Of a stretch of DNA of 64,000 nucleotides, positions 1 through 8,518 are shown in pieces. Every line of letters begins with the position of its first letter. Position 1 is the stretch's first letter. Source of the stretch: Nocardia kruczakiae NBRC 101016 (lineage in GTDB: Bacteria > Actinomycetota > Actinomycetes > Mycobacteriales > Mycobacteriaceae); the NCBI RefSeq assembly GCF_001612965.1, contig NZ_BDBL01000011.1, positions 1 to 64,000 on the forward strand. The letters are read 5' to 3'. The position numbers and the translations under genes were made by a program. The notes beneath the pieces were generated by a model that saw only the letters and a list, made by a program, of their open reading frames with translations, searched no databases and was not told the origin of the DNA.

Positions 1-297
1 CGTGGTGTCGGCCGCGCGCGGCGCCTCCGGTGCCGGAGGGCGCACGGTTTCCGGCGCCGCGGTCGAATCCGGCGCGCGGTATTGCGGGGGCGGCGGCGGG
101 ACGGACGGCGTCGCGGGGGCGTCGGCGGGCTGCCAGCCCAATGTGGGGCGTTCCGGTTCCCCGACCGGTGCCCAGCCGATCGCACCCGTTTCACCCGTCG
201 GCGGCCCGAAATCGTTCAGCGGTGGTCCGAATCCGGAAACCGGCGGGCCGAATCCCGACTCGCCTTCGTCCCGGTCCTGATCGTCGCCGGAGGCCAT
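1..297 (-). CDS. Proline-rich protein, N-terminal part (runs off left edge)
   Basis: Reading the minus strand from the ATG at 297 gives 99 open codons to the window edge. The N-terminus is acidic and begins MASGDDQDRDEGESG. It is followed by three FGPP units within about 20 residues, then a proline/alanine-rich stretch with a run of five prolines. A purine-rich GGAAGG lies about 10 nt before the ATG. Such linkers often precede a membrane or enzymatic domain, which here would lie outside the window. No family is recognised. The gene is separated from its right neighbour by a strong terminator. Confidence 0.6.
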   Translation of the reverse strand, partial: MASGDDQDRDEGESGFGPPVSGFGPPLNDFGPPTGETGAIGWAPVGEPERPTLGWQPADAPATPSVPPPPPQYRAPDSTAAPETVRPPAPEAPRAADTT

Positions 298-320
298 CAC
301 CCGTTCCTTCCCCGAGACAC

Positions 321-356
321 ACGCGTGGGGCGGTCGCGAACGACCGCCCCACGCGT
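321..356 (-). terminator. Strong hairpin terminator
   Basis: Perfect inverted repeat with 16-bp arms (321-336 and 341-356) and a CGAA loop. It sits just past the stop of the secreted-protein gene on the minus strand and before the next minus-strand gene, so it probably ends that transcript. No long T tract follows, as is usual in actinomycetes. Confidence 0.8.
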
Positions 357-370
357 CGATTCAGTCTGTA

Positions 371-1549
371 TCAGTACTGGACCGTGCCACCCCACTGTGT
401 GGTCGCACCAGCGACATTCACCGTTTGCGGAGCGAAATCACCCTGCGGGAGTCTACCAATCTGAGCGGCCGCATCCAGTGCCGCGGCGCCACCCGGCTGC
501 TGCTTGATCCAGCCCTCGACGGCGGCCTTGGCCGCATTGGCCTCGGTGGTGTCGACGTAGTTCTCGGACTTCAGATCGTCGAAGCCGGTGGCGTGGGTGT
601 ACGAGGTGATCTTGATCTTGTTCGCCTCGACGAACTCCACCGACACACCCGCGTCGCCCACCCCGTTCGGAGTGCTGTAACCCACCGTGCCGACATATCC
701 GTCGAGGTTGCTGAAGTGGTGGGTGTTGGCCACGTAGCCCGGCAGCAGCCCGCCGCCGTCGACGTTGGCTCCGACCTCGGTGTGTGGGCCGTTCATCTGG
801 ACGACCGGTGCGGCCGGTGCGGCCTGCAGGCTCGGCGAGGTCCACTGCGCCTGCTGCGACGGGGTCGAATTGCCCTGCTGGCTACGCAGCGTGTCCGCGT
901 TGCCGCCGTTCTGCGACTGCGGCTTGTTCGGAGTGCCGACGGTCTGATCCGGTGACTGCTGCCCCGGCTTCAGCTGGTCGGCCTGACCGTTGGGGGTGGG
1001 CTGGTCCGGAACGACGGCCGGCTGCACCTGGCCACCCTGACCGGGCACCGGCAGCGGCGCGACACGCGGGGTGGTCACACCCGGCTGCGTCGGCGAGGCC
1101 AGGTTCTGGTCCGGCTTCGGCGTGTTCTGGTTGGGGGTCGTGACACCCGGCTGCGGGGTGGTGACGCCCGGCTGGTTCGGAGTCGTCACACCCGGCTGAT
1201 TGGGGGTGGTGACGCCCGGCTGCGGGTTGCCGTTGCGCTGGGGCCCGTTCTGCTGGGTCCCGTTCTGCTGGTTGTTGTTCTGCTGCGGCCCGTTCTGCTG
1301 AGTGCCGGTCTGCGGAGCGTTCTCCTGCGTGCCCGGCGCGTTCTGACCCTGGCCGTTGTTGTTGTCCTGCGCGGGTGCCTCGTTGGTGGCGCCCGGCTGC
1401 GCCGGAGTGGTCGGCACGCTCGGCTGATCGGCCGGCGCGGCACTCGCCGTACCCGACGCGAGGATGGTCGCCACGGCGGCCGCGGTGGCCAGTGGCAACG
1501 ACGTCGTGGCCATCGCTCGCTGCGCCCGACTCGGCTTACGATGTTTCAC
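371..1549 (-). CDS. Secreted Q/N/P-rich repeat protein
   Basis: A 392-residue protein with a start GTG at 1549 and AGGGA about 12 nt upstream. Residues 1-38 form a signal peptide: basic MKHRKPSRAQR, a hydrophobic Ala/Leu/Val stretch, and an ASA-A type cleavage site near 37. Residues 40-110 are Q/N/P-rich. Residues 111-162 carry PGVTTP repeats. Residues 160-250 are again low in complexity. Residues 250-392 look like a folded C-terminal domain, with VEFVEANKIKITSYTHATGF in its middle and no match I recognise. There are no membrane segments besides the signal. It is probably exported to the envelope or medium; its function is unknown. Confidence 0.75.
   Translation of the reverse strand: MKHRKPSRAQRAMATTSLPLATAAAVATILASGTASAAPADQPSVPTTPAQPGATNEAPAQDNNNGQGQNAPGTQENAPQTGTQQNGPQQNNNQQNGTQQNGPQRNGNPQPGVTTPNQPGVTTPNQPGVTTPQPGVTTPNQNTPKPDQNLASPTQPGVTTPRVAPLPVPGQGGQVQPAVVPDQPTPNGQADQLKPGQQSPDQTVGTPNKPQSQNGGNADTLRSQQGNSTPSQQAQWTSPSLQAAPAAPVVQMNGPHTEVGANVDGGGLLPGYVANTHHFSNLDGYVGTVGYSTPNGVGDAGVSVEFVEANKIKITSYTHATGFDDLKSENYVDTTEANAAKAAVEGWIKQQPGGAAALDAAAQIGRLPQGDFAPQTVNVAGATTQWGGTVQY
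1064..1219 (-). repeat. PGVTTPNQ coding repeat
   Basis: Within the secreted protein, PGVTTP units recur at residues 111-140, several followed by NQ, and one outlying copy sits near residue 156. At DNA level the unit is a roughly 24-bp repeat rich in ggtggtgac/ggtcgtgac (plus strand). The copies are not identical, so this looks like an old in-frame tandem expansion. Confidence 0.7.
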
Positions 1550-1868
1550 TGTCTCGCAATCCCTTTCCCGAGCTCGGCCAGTGCCATCGACCGACGAACG
1601 CCGCTCGACGGGGCCGTCTCCATTGGTCCCTCATCGATGTCCGGCCCGCACCCTGCTGCGGTCCGCGAGCCGCTCGCGGATTCCCGGCCCGGGAAAGATT
1701 GCATTCCCCCCGCCACGTGAACCTGCCAACCGCCCACCACTGACATCTCTGCCGGAAGTGAACCATACGAACAAGTTTCAGGCAACCGGTGCTACCCGAC
1801 TGTGGGAAGCCGCACTCAGGCCGGCAAAAGATCAAGCGGGGCAGCACATTTGAAACAGCAGCCGCCCA
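1550..1868. other. Intergenic region without a supported gene
   Basis: About 320 bp between the lpdA stop and the start of the secreted-protein gene, both on the minus strand. It should hold the promoter of the secreted-protein gene. No convincing -35/-10 pair, hairpin or RNA gene was found. Short open frames here have no ribosome-binding site and unusual composition. Confidence 0.5.
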
Positions 1869-3272
1869 CTAGTCCAGATCGTCATGACGCATCAACTGCC
1901 GCGCCGCCTCGGTGACCGATCCCGACAGCGACGGGTACACCGAGAACGTCTGGGCCAGGTCGTTCACCGTCAGATTGTTCTGGACCGCGATCGCGATCGG
2001 CAGGATGAGTTCGGAGGCGATCGGCGCGACCACGACGCCACCGATCACCACACCGGTGGCCGGTCGGCAGAAGATCTTCACGAAGCCGCGGCGCAGGCCC
2101 GACATCTTGGCGCGCGGATTGGTGTTGAGCGGCAGCATCACCGTGCGCGCGGGCACCTCACCGTTGTCGATCGCGGTCTGGCTGACACCGACCGTGGCGA
2201 TCTCGGGCCGGGTGAACACCGCGGAGGCGACGGTCTTCAACCGGATCGGCTGCACTCCCTCGCCGAGCGCGTGATACATCGCGATCCGGCCCTGCATCGC
2301 CGCCACCGAGGCCAGCGGCAGCAGCCCGGTGCAGTCACCGGCGGCATAGATCCCGGTCGCCGCCGTCCGCGAGACGCGGTCGACGCGCAGATAACCGCCG
2401 CGGTCGAGTTCGATGCCGATGCGCTCGAGGCCCAGATCCTGGGTGTTGGGCGTGGAACCCACCGTCATCAACGCGTGGGAGCCGGTGACCGTTCGTCCGT
2501 CCGACAGTTTGACCACGATCCCGTCCGCGGTCCGCTCGACGGCGTCGGCACGGGCCTGTTTGACGAGCTCCACCCCGCGTTCGGCCAGGGCGTCCTCGAG
2601 GACCAGCGCGGCGTCGGCGTCCTCCCCCGGCATCATCCGGTCGCGGCTGGAGACCAATTTCACCTTCACGCCCATCTCGGTGTACGCGGAGACGAATTCC
2701 GCGCCGGTGACACCGGAGCCGACGACGACGAGCGTTTCCGGCAGTTCCTTCAGATCGTAGAGCTGACGCCAGGTGAGGATGCGTTCCCCGTCGGGTTCGG
2801 CGCCGCGCAGCACCCGCGGGCTGGCCCCGGTGGCGATCAGGACGATCTCGGCCTCCATCACCCGTTCGGTGCCGTCGGCGAGCGTCGCGCGCACCAGATG
2901 TGTGGCCAGACCGGCGATCTGGTCGATCAGCTGACCGCGGCCGTTGAGGATGGTGACCCCGGCGGCCTGCAGTTTGGAGCGGATGTCGGACGACTGCGCC
3001 TGCGCCAGCGCCTTCACCCGGGAGTTCACCTCCGACAGCCGCACCTGCGCCTGCGCCACGTGCAGCGTGATGCCCAGATCACGCGCGCGCCGCAGATCGG
3101 TGCGCACACCGGTCGAAGCGATGAAGGTCTTGGACGGGACGCAGTCCCACAGCACGCATGCGCCACCGATACCGTCGGAGTCGATCACGGTGACCGTGGC
3201 TCCGTGCTGAGCTGCCACCAACGCCGCCTCGTAGCCGGCGGGGCCGCCCCCGATGATTGCAATGCGGGCCAT
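1869..3272 (-). CDS. lpdA: LpdA-type flavoprotein disulfide reductase (NAD(P)H-quinone reductase)
   Basis: A 467-residue member of the pyridine nucleotide-disulfide reductase family, closest in context to M. tuberculosis LpdA (Rv3303c), a FAD-dependent NAD(P)H:quinone reductase. It starts with MARIAIIGGGPAGYEAA, the FAD dinucleotide-binding motif. ATG 3272 is chosen because GGAGG lies 6 nt upstream; a longer frame to 3407 exists but has no support. Residues about 36-50 hold a CX4C pair, CVLWDC. VVVGSGVTGAEF is the NAD(P) motif and TGIYAAGDCTG the second FAD motif. The C-terminal His-Glu pair of true lipoamide dehydrogenases is replaced: YPSLSG stands where HPTLSE is usual. Its neighbour on the right is divergent. 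Confidence 0.88.
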   Translation of the reverse strand: MARIAIIGGGPAGYEAALVAAQHGATVTVIDSDGIGGACVLWDCVPSKTFIASTGVRTDLRRARDLGITLHVAQAQVRLSEVNSRVKALAQAQSSDIRSKLQAAGVTILNGRGQLIDQIAGLATHLVRATLADGTERVMEAEIVLIATGASPRVLRGAEPDGERILTWRQLYDLKELPETLVVVGSGVTGAEFVSAYTEMGVKVKLVSSRDRMMPGEDADAALVLEDALAERGVELVKQARADAVERTADGIVVKLSDGRTVTGSHALMTVGSTPNTQDLGLERIGIELDRGGYLRVDRVSRTAATGIYAAGDCTGLLPLASVAAMQGRIAMYHALGEGVQPIRLKTVASAVFTRPEIATVGVSQTAIDNGEVPARTVMLPLNTNPRAKMSGLRRGFVKIFCRPATGVVIGGVVVAPIASELILPIAIAVQNNLTVNDLAQTFSVYPSLSGSVTEAARQLMRHDDLD

Positions 3273-3477
3273 GTGTACCTCCGCTATCGAGCCGTGCGGC
3301 CGGGATCTCCGGCACCTGTCGTCAACGTTATCGGTCCTGCTCCTCATCGTTTTGACCGCGTCATGGGTGACGTTGCGCGTGTCACCTACCGGTAATTCTC
3401 CGGACATCCGCCCGCCCCGCCGGAGACAGGCACGGCCCGAACCCGGCCGGATCGAAACAAGCAGTCCCTACATTCGA

Positions 3478-3483
3478 TACTCT
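3478..3483 (+). promoter_or_regulatory. -10 element, leaderless start
   Basis: TACTCT lies 6 nt before the GTG at 3490. With normal spacing the transcript would begin at the start codon, and no ribosome-binding site is present. The same TANNNT-N6-RTG layout recurs at several genes in this window. Confidence 0.5.
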
Positions 3484-3489
3484 TGCCAG

Positions 3490-3972
3490 GTGCCGATATA
3501 CGCCGCCTACGGATCCAATATGGACCCGGAGCAGATGCTCAAGCGCTGTCCGCACTCCCCCGTCTACGGAACGGGCTGGTTGGAAGGGTGGCGCCTGACC
3601 TTCGCCGGCGACGACATCGGCTGGGAAGGCCCGCTCGCGACGGTGGTCGAGGATCCGGGCTCCCGGGTGTTCGTCGTGCTGTACGACGTCTCCGCCGAGG
3701 ACGAGCAGAGTCTCGACCGGTGGGAGGGTTCGGATTTCGGTATCCACAAGAAGATTCGGCTCCGGGTCTCGCCCAATTCGGGGACGGGTACGCAGCCGGT
3801 GCTGGCGTGGCTGTACGTGCTGGACGCCTACGAGGGCGGGCTGCCCTCCGCCCGCTACATCGGGGTGATCGCCGACGCGGCCGAAAAGGCCGGGGCTCCG
3901 GCCGATTACGTCCACGCGCTGCGCACCCGCAACAGCCGCAACGTGGGTCCGGGAACCTTCGGCTCGATGTAG
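3490..3972 (+). CDS. Gamma-glutamylcyclotransferase-like protein
   Basis: A 160-residue protein starting VPIYAAYGSNM. The YGSN motif at residues 7-10 is the gamma-glutamyl-binding loop of the GGCT/AIG2-like fold. The conserved acidic residue of the family is plausibly in the middle (EGSDF). Rv3304 occupies the same position in M. tuberculosis. GTG 3490 is the only start close to the YGSN motif. The family opens gamma-glutamyl-amino acids to 5-oxoproline or cleaves related amides; the actual substrate is not clear from sequence. It is divergent from lpdA. Confidence 0.8.
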   Translation: MPIYAAYGSNMDPEQMLKRCPHSPVYGTGWLEGWRLTFAGDDIGWEGPLATVVEDPGSRVFVVLYDVSAEDEQSLDRWEGSDFGIHKKIRLRVSPNSGTGTQPVLAWLYVLDAYEGGLPSARYIGVIADAAEKAGAPADYVHALRTRNSRNVGPGTFGSM

Positions 3973-3990
3973 CCGGGACGGAGCCGAACA

Positions 3991-4017
3991 GCCCGCCGGG
4001 TTCGCCACCCGACGGGC
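3991..4017. terminator. Bidirectional hairpin terminator
   Basis: Inverted repeat with 11-bp arms (3991-4001, 4007-4017), one mismatch and a 5-nt loop. It lies between the convergent ends of the cyclotransferase-like gene and the amidohydrolase gene, so it can serve both strands. Confidence 0.7.
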
Positions 4018-4024
4018 CGTCCGT

Positions 4025-5341
4025 TCAGCGTGCCTGCAGGACCAGATTGGTCATCACGCGCACGCCGGCCGCCAGCGCGCGCTCGTCGATGTCGAAGGTC
4101 GGCTGGTGGATGTCCAGTTGCGGGCCCTCGCCCGACCACACGCCCAGCCGCGCCATGGCGCCCGGAACCTCCTCGAGGTACCAGGAGAAGTCCTCGCCAC
4201 CGCCGGACTGCGGAGTATCCGACAGCGCGTCCGGGCCCAGACCGAGAATCGCGTCCTCGAACATCCGGGTGGAGAATTCGTCGTTGACCACCGGCGGCAC
4301 GCCACGCTTGTAGTTCAGCTGATACCGCACCCCGGTCGGGGCGAGCAGCCCGTCGACGATCTCGCGGACCATCGGCTCGAGCAGCGACCAAGTGGTGTGG
4401 TCACCGGTGCGCACGGTCCCGGTCAGCATGCCGGTCTGCGGAATCGCATTGGGCGCCTTACCCGCCGACACCGCACCCCACACCATCACCGTGCTGGTCC
4501 GCGGATCGATGCGGCGGCTCAGCAGTCCCGGCAGGCCGGTGATGACGGTGCCGATGGCGTAGACCAGATCGCTGGTGAGATGCGGCCGGGAGGTGTGTCC
4601 GCCCGGCGAGTCCAGCACCAGTTCCACGGTGTCGGCGGCGGAGGTGATGGCGCCGACCCGCACCCCGATCCGCCCGACCTCGAGCCGGGGATCGCAGTGC
4701 AGCGCGAAGACGCGCGAGACGTCGTCCATCGCACCGGCGGCGACCATATCGATGGCACCGCCGGGCATGACCTCCTCGGCGTGCTGGAAGACCAGCCGGA
4801 CGCCGACCGGAAGATCGCCCATCTCGGTGAGGGCCAGGGCGGTACCGAGCAGGATCGAGGTGTGCGCGTCGTGACCACAGGCGTGGGAGACGCCGGGAAC
4901 GGTCGAGGCGAACGGCCGCCCGGTGTACTCCTGCAGCGGCAGCGCATCCATATCGGCGCGTAGTGCCAGGCGCGGCCCGGCCGGGCCGATATCGCAGATC
5001 AGACCGGTGCCGGTGGGCAGTTTGCGCGGTTCCAGACCGGCTTTGACCAGCCAGGATTCGACGAATTCGGTGGTGCCGTGCTCGGCGCGGGACAGTTCCG
5101 GATTGGCGTGGATGTGGCGGCGCCAGCCGATCAGATCGTCACCGTGTTCGCTCAGCCACCCCTCGACCGCGGCCTGTCCGGCCGCGATCTCCGCCTGCCG
5201 TCCGGTCGCGAGTCCGGTGTGCCGACAGGTTCCGGCCTCCGGGCCTACCGCCTTGCTCTGCAGAGCGGAACCCGCGTCGCCGCGAGCCGCCGCGGCATCT
5301 CCCTCGCGGCCCGCCGGTGATGACCGGCCGATCGTGCTCAC
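4025..5341 (-). CDS. amiA1: M20-family amidohydrolase, AmiA1-like
   Basis: A 438-residue zinc-dependent amidohydrolase of peptidase family M20 (hippurate/N-acyl-amino acid hydrolase type). The region RHIHANPELSRAEHGTTEF marks the N-terminal catalytic domain. RADMDALP and HACGHDAHTS supply metal ligands, and FQHAEEVMPGG supplies the Glu-Glu pair. SGGGEDFSWY and a late HQPTF belong to the C-terminal catalytic part. The start is GTG 5341, with GGAGG 6-7 nt upstream; the first 70 residues are a poorly conserved extension. It overlaps the upstream paralogue by 4 nt (GTGA), so the two are translationally coupled, as in Rv3305c-Rv3306c. Confidence 0.85.
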   Translation of the reverse strand: MSTIGRSSPAGREGDAAAARGDAGSALQSKAVGPEAGTCRHTGLATGRQAEIAAGQAAVEGWLSEHGDDLIGWRRHIHANPELSRAEHGTTEFVESWLVKAGLEPRKLPTGTGLICDIGPAGPRLALRADMDALPLQEYTGRPFASTVPGVSHACGHDAHTSILLGTALALTEMGDLPVGVRLVFQHAEEVMPGGAIDMVAAGAMDDVSRVFALHCDPRLEVGRIGVRVGAITSAADTVELVLDSPGGHTSRPHLTSDLVYAIGTVITGLPGLLSRRIDPRTSTVMVWGAVSAGKAPNAIPQTGMLTGTVRTGDHTTWSLLEPMVREIVDGLLAPTGVRYQLNYKRGVPPVVNDEFSTRMFEDAILGLGPDALSDTPQSGGGEDFSWYLEEVPGAMARLGVWSGEGPQLDIHQPTFDIDERALAAGVRVMTNLVLQAR

Positions 5342-6672
5342 CGAATTTCCTCCTGTCGCTGAATACTGCGCTCCGACAACCTGTCCCTGTGTAGTTGATC
5401 GCCCGCAACCTGGATTGCGGTACGGGCCAGTGCCCGCGCCCCGTCGGTCACCGCGAGATCGGCCGACGGCGTCACACAGGCCGCGGCGAACTCCCGCTGG
5501 TGTGTCACCGCGCCGTTGGCCTCGATGCCGATAACCGGGTGGATGCCGGGAATGACGTTGGTGACATTGCCCATGTCGGTACTGCCCAGGGGCCGTGCTG
5601 CCTCGAGTTCCGGCGCGAGCGGCATGCGACCCATACCGATGATCTGCTCGCGGTAAGCACACAGTAGTGCGGAATCCGGCGTGAGCTCGGTATATGTGGG
5701 CGCCAGCGCCCGGATTTCATGGGTGCATCCGGTTGCCAGCGCTCCCGCCTCGAAGCAGGCCGAGGCGCGCTGCAGCAGATCGTCGAGGGATGCGGAATCG
5801 TCTGCCCGCAGGTAATACAACAGTTCCGCATGGCCGGGCACGATATTCGGGGCAACACCGCCCGACTCGACTATACCGTGGAGTTGCTGGCCCGGGCGCA
5901 GATGCTGACGGAGCAGACCCAGCGCGACCTGCGAGACGGTGGCGGCGTCCCCGGCGTTGCGGCCGTACTCCGGCGCGGCGCTGGCATGGGCTTCGCGACC
6001 GTGGAAGGACACCGACAGATCGGCCAGGGCCAGCGACCGCGCGCCCACGATGTCCAGCGGACCCGGATGCACCATCAGGGCCATCGCGACCCCGTCGAAG
6101 ACGCCGCGCTCGAGCATCAGCACCTTGCCGCCGCCGCTCTCCTCGGCCGGCGTGCCGAACACCTTCACGGTCAGACCGCACCGATCGGCCACCTCGGCCA
6201 GCGCCAGCCCCGCGCCCACCGCGGCCGCGGCGATGATGTTGTGGCCGCAGGCGTGACCGATCTCGGGCAGCGCGTCGTATTCGGCGCAGATGCCCACCAC
6301 CAGCTCGCCGCTGCCGAAGGTGGCGACGAAGGCGGTGTCCAGGTCCGCGACCGGCCTCTCGATCGCGAAACCGCGCTCGCGCAGCGGGGCCAGCGTCTTG
6401 GCCACGCTGCGGTGCTCGGCGAATGCCAGCTCGGGTTCGGCGTGGATGGAATGCGAGAGGGCGATCAGTTCCGATTCGGCCGCTGTGACCGCGGCATCGG
6501 CGGCGGCGAGCAGGGCCGGATCCGCCGGGTCCACCGAGGCGTCGGCATCGCCGGCACGGAGATCATCGGCGGCGGCCCGGGGGTCGCCGGCGGGGGCGCG
6601 GCCGGATGCCGCGGCCCGGTGCGCCGACCGGTCCGTGCGACTCCAGCTGCGTTCATCCCCGCTGCGTGGCAT
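5338..6672 (-). CDS. amiB1: M20-family amidohydrolase, AmiB1-like
   Basis: A 444-residue paralogue of the downstream amidohydrolase. HSIHAEPELAFAEHRS, EYDALPEIGHACGHN and TPAEESGGGK are the metal-site motifs of the M20 family; STDMGNVTNVIPG is the C-terminal active-site region. Residues 1-65 are hydrophilic and variable. ATG 6672 is preferred over an upstream GTG, but neither has a clear ribosome-binding site, so the N-terminus is uncertain. It sits first in the pair and shares a 4-nt overlap with the next gene. It probably hydrolyses N-acyl amino acids or amides; the substrate is unknown. Confidence 0.82.
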   Translation of the reverse strand: MPRSGDERSWSRTDRSAHRAAASGRAPAGDPRAAADDLRAGDADASVDPADPALLAAADAAVTAAESELIALSHSIHAEPELAFAEHRSVAKTLAPLRERGFAIERPVADLDTAFVATFGSGELVVGICAEYDALPEIGHACGHNIIAAAAVGAGLALAEVADRCGLTVKVFGTPAEESGGGKVLMLERGVFDGVAMALMVHPGPLDIVGARSLALADLSVSFHGREAHASAAPEYGRNAGDAATVSQVALGLLRQHLRPGQQLHGIVESGGVAPNIVPGHAELLYYLRADDSASLDDLLQRASACFEAGALATGCTHEIRALAPTYTELTPDSALLCAYREQIIGMGRMPLAPELEAARPLGSTDMGNVTNVIPGIHPVIGIEANGAVTHQREFAAACVTPSADLAVTDGARALARTAIQVAGDQLHRDRLSERSIQRQEEIR

Positions 6673-6697
6673 GGCACACAGTCTCGCACTGTGCGCC
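6673..6697 (-). other. Hairpin directly before the amiB1 start
   Basis: A 10-bp stem with one mismatch and a CTCGC loop (core cacagt/actgtg). It lies between the end of the enoyl-CoA hydratase gene and the amiB1 start codon. It could be a weak terminator of the hydratase transcript or a structure that limits amiB1 translation. The sequence alone does not decide. Confidence 0.4.
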
Positions 6698-6717
6698 ACG
6701 CGGTGATCATCCGGTGT

Positions 6718-7419
6718 TCAGGAGCCGAAGGCGAGATTTTCCGGTGTCGTGGGGGTATTCAGGCCCGCGAGCGCCCGTCCGTGCAGCGCACGCTTGATAA
6801 CCGGCAGATTCGGCTTGCGGTTGCCGGTCAGTGCCGCGGCGCGCGCGACCGCCGCGGCCAGCACACCGTCGGCCTCGGCCGCCTCGTCGACGATGCCCGC
6901 GGCGATCGCGTCGGCGGCGCTGTAGCGGCGGCCGGTGGTCATCGCCTCGAGCGCCACCTGATTGGTCAGCCGCTCGGTGACGAGCGCGTTCATCGCCACC
7001 GTGAACGGCATTCCCAGATGGACCTCGGGCAGGCACCAGTACCCGCGATCCGAGCGCATCACCCGGAAGTCGTGCGAGGTGGCCAGCATGGCGCCCGCAC
7101 CGAAGGCGTGCCCGTTCAGCGCGGCGACGGTCGGCATTTCGAAGGCCAGCAGCCGGCTGAAGACGGTGTGCACCCGGTCCAGGTACCAGTGCATCCTGTC
7201 CATGTTGCCGAACAGCCAGTCGGTGTCCAGGCCGTTGCTGAAGAATTTTCCGGTGGCCACCGTGACCAGCGCCGCCGGCCCTTCGGCGGCCTCGACCTCG
7301 TCCAGTTTCGCGTGGATGGCGTCGATCCAGTCGGGATGGAAGCGGTTCTCGCTGTCGGTCTGACCCTCGTTGCCGAGGTAGAGCACGAATACGTCCCCGT
7401 CACGGTCCAAGTACGGCAT
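6718..7419 (-). CDS. Enoyl-CoA hydratase/isomerase family protein
   Basis: A 233-residue crotonase-fold protein. ATGKFFSNGLDTDWL is the first oxyanion-hole segment and AALNGHAFGAGAMLATSHDF the second. LPEVHLGMPF follows where the catalytic residues lie. The short length and FFSNGLD pattern resemble delta3,delta2-enoyl-CoA isomerases of the eukaryotic ECI type more than classic hydratases. It ends AFGS without a peroxisome-like signal, as expected for bacteria. It is transcribed away from RNase Z on the same strand. Confidence 0.8.
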   Translation of the reverse strand: MPYLDRDGDVFVLYLGNEGQTDSENRFHPDWIDAIHAKLDEVEAAEGPAALVTVATGKFFSNGLDTDWLFGNMDRMHWYLDRVHTVFSRLLAFEMPTVAALNGHAFGAGAMLATSHDFRVMRSDRGYWCLPEVHLGMPFTVAMNALVTERLTNQVALEAMTTGRRYSAADAIAAGIVDEAAEADGVLAAAVARAAALTGNRKPNLPVIKRALHGRALAGLNTPTTPENLAFGS

Positions 7420-7425
7420 ACGCAG

Positions 7426-7431
7426 AGAATA
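7426..7431 (-). promoter_or_regulatory. -10 element, leaderless start
   Basis: On the minus strand TATTCT is followed by 6 nt and the ATG at 7419. No ribosome-binding site is visible, so the hydratase mRNA probably starts at its AUG. Confidence 0.5.
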
Positions 7432-7508
7432 TGCAGCTCCGAATGAACGCCCGCATCACACCCCCCGGCCAAGTTACCGGCGAGTTGTGATCACCGCTGG
7501 TGCACCGG

Positions 7509-8417
7509 TCACCGACGCGGCGGGAGCGGCACCCGCATCAGGTCCTCGGCGATCACCAGGTCCCCGTCGAAATACCGCTGCGCCTCGGCCCGGTGCCCCG
7601 CCAGATCGCCGTAGCGCTGCGAGAAATGGGTGAGCACGAGCGTTCGCACGCCTGCCTCCGCCGCCACGCGTGCCGCCTGCCCGGCGGTGAGGTGACCGAA
7701 ATCGTCGGCCAGTTGCGCCTCGGCCTCCAGGAAGGTCGCCTCGATGACGAGCATATCGGCGCCTTCGGCCAATTCCGCTACGCCCGAACACATTCGGGTG
7801 TCCATCACGAAGGCGAAGCGTTGCCCGGGCCGCGGAACCGACACCTCGTCCACGGTGACCCTGCGACCGTCGGGCAGCCGGACCGCGCCTTCGCGCTGCA
7901 ACGTCCCGACCATCGGACCCGCCAGGCCGAATTCGGCGAGGCGCTCCGGCAGGATCCGATAGCTGTCGGGTTCGACGAGCCGATAGCCGAAGGTGTCGAT
8001 GCGATGCGACAGCCGCACCGCCTCGAAGATGAACGGCGCGTCCGGCAGCGGCACCGGGCCGTCCGCATCGATCGGATGCTCGCGCAGACCGGGAAAGTCG
8101 GGCACCACGCCGCGCAGATGTGTGAGCAGATCCGCGCCCGATCCCGGGAAGCAGATGTCGACCGGATGGGTGACCTGGTCCAGATTGAGCCGCGCCAGCA
8201 CCCCGGGCAGGCCGAGGCAGTGATCGCCGTGGAAATGGGTCAGCCCGATCCGGGTGATGCCACTCGCCGAAACCCCCGCGAACAGCATCTGCCGCTGCGT
8301 CCCCTCCCCGGGATCGAACAGCAGGCCGTCACCGTCCCAGCGCAACAGATATCCGTTGTGATTGCGCCGGCGGGTCGGCACCTGACTGGCCGTCCCGAGG
8401 ACTACGAGTTCACGCAC
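7509..8417 (-). CDS. rnz: Ribonuclease Z
   Basis: A 302-residue metallo-beta-lactamase-fold endonuclease that matures tRNA 3' ends. [14 protein letters not shown] is the HxHxDH zinc motif. [13 protein letters not shown] and FVMDTR carry further ligands, and VLTHFSQRY is the late His motif. [15 protein letters not shown] at the N-terminus is typical of bacterial RNase Z. GTG 8417 is chosen because residues before it in the open frame are low in complexity. The gene is divergent from deoD with about 100 bp between them. Confidence 0.87.
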   Translation of the reverse strand: MRELVVLGTASQVPTRRRNHNGYLLRWDGDGLLFDPGEGTQRQMLFAGVSASGITRIGLTHFHGDHCLGLPGVLARLNLDQVTHPVDICFPGSGADLLTHLRGVVPDFPGLREHPIDADGPVPLPDAPFIFEAVRLSHRIDTFGYRLVEPDSYRILPERLAEFGLAGPMVGTLQREGAVRLPDGRRVTVDEVSVPRPGQRFAFVMDTRMCSGVAELAEGADMLVIEATFLEAEAQLADDFGHLTAGQAARVAAEAGVRTLVLTHFSQRYGDLAGHRAEAQRYFDGDLVIAEDLMRVPLPPRR

Positions 8418-8506
8418 GGCACCATCCTGCCCTCGCCCCGGCGACCGCGCCCGGCCGCGGCACCCGTGTCCGGCCCGCGCCGCGCACAACCGGCCCGTCG
8501 GCGCAC

Positions 8507-8512
8507 TATCGT
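8507..8512 (+). promoter_or_regulatory. -10 element, leaderless start of deoD
   Basis: TATCGT ends 6 nt before the ATG at 8519 and no ribosome-binding site is present. The identical hexamer and spacing occur at upp. Confidence 0.55.
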
Positions 8513-8518
8513 GGGCGC

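Noticed and set aside
1536..1847. 103-codon minus-strand frame before the secreted-protein gene
   Set aside because: Trp/Arg-rich without a ribosome-binding site; lies in the promoter region.
1884..3395. 503-codon open frame antisense to lpdA
   Set aside because: Composition rich in Arg, His and Gly with no domain; it is the complement of a well-supported gene in GC-rich DNA.
3273..3407. 45-residue N-terminal extension of LpdA
   Set aside because: No similarity to the family, and GGAGG points to ATG 3272.
5719..7446. 575-codon frame antisense to amiB1 and the hydratase gene
   Set aside because: Spans two real minus-strand genes and their gap; no motif or ribosome-binding site.
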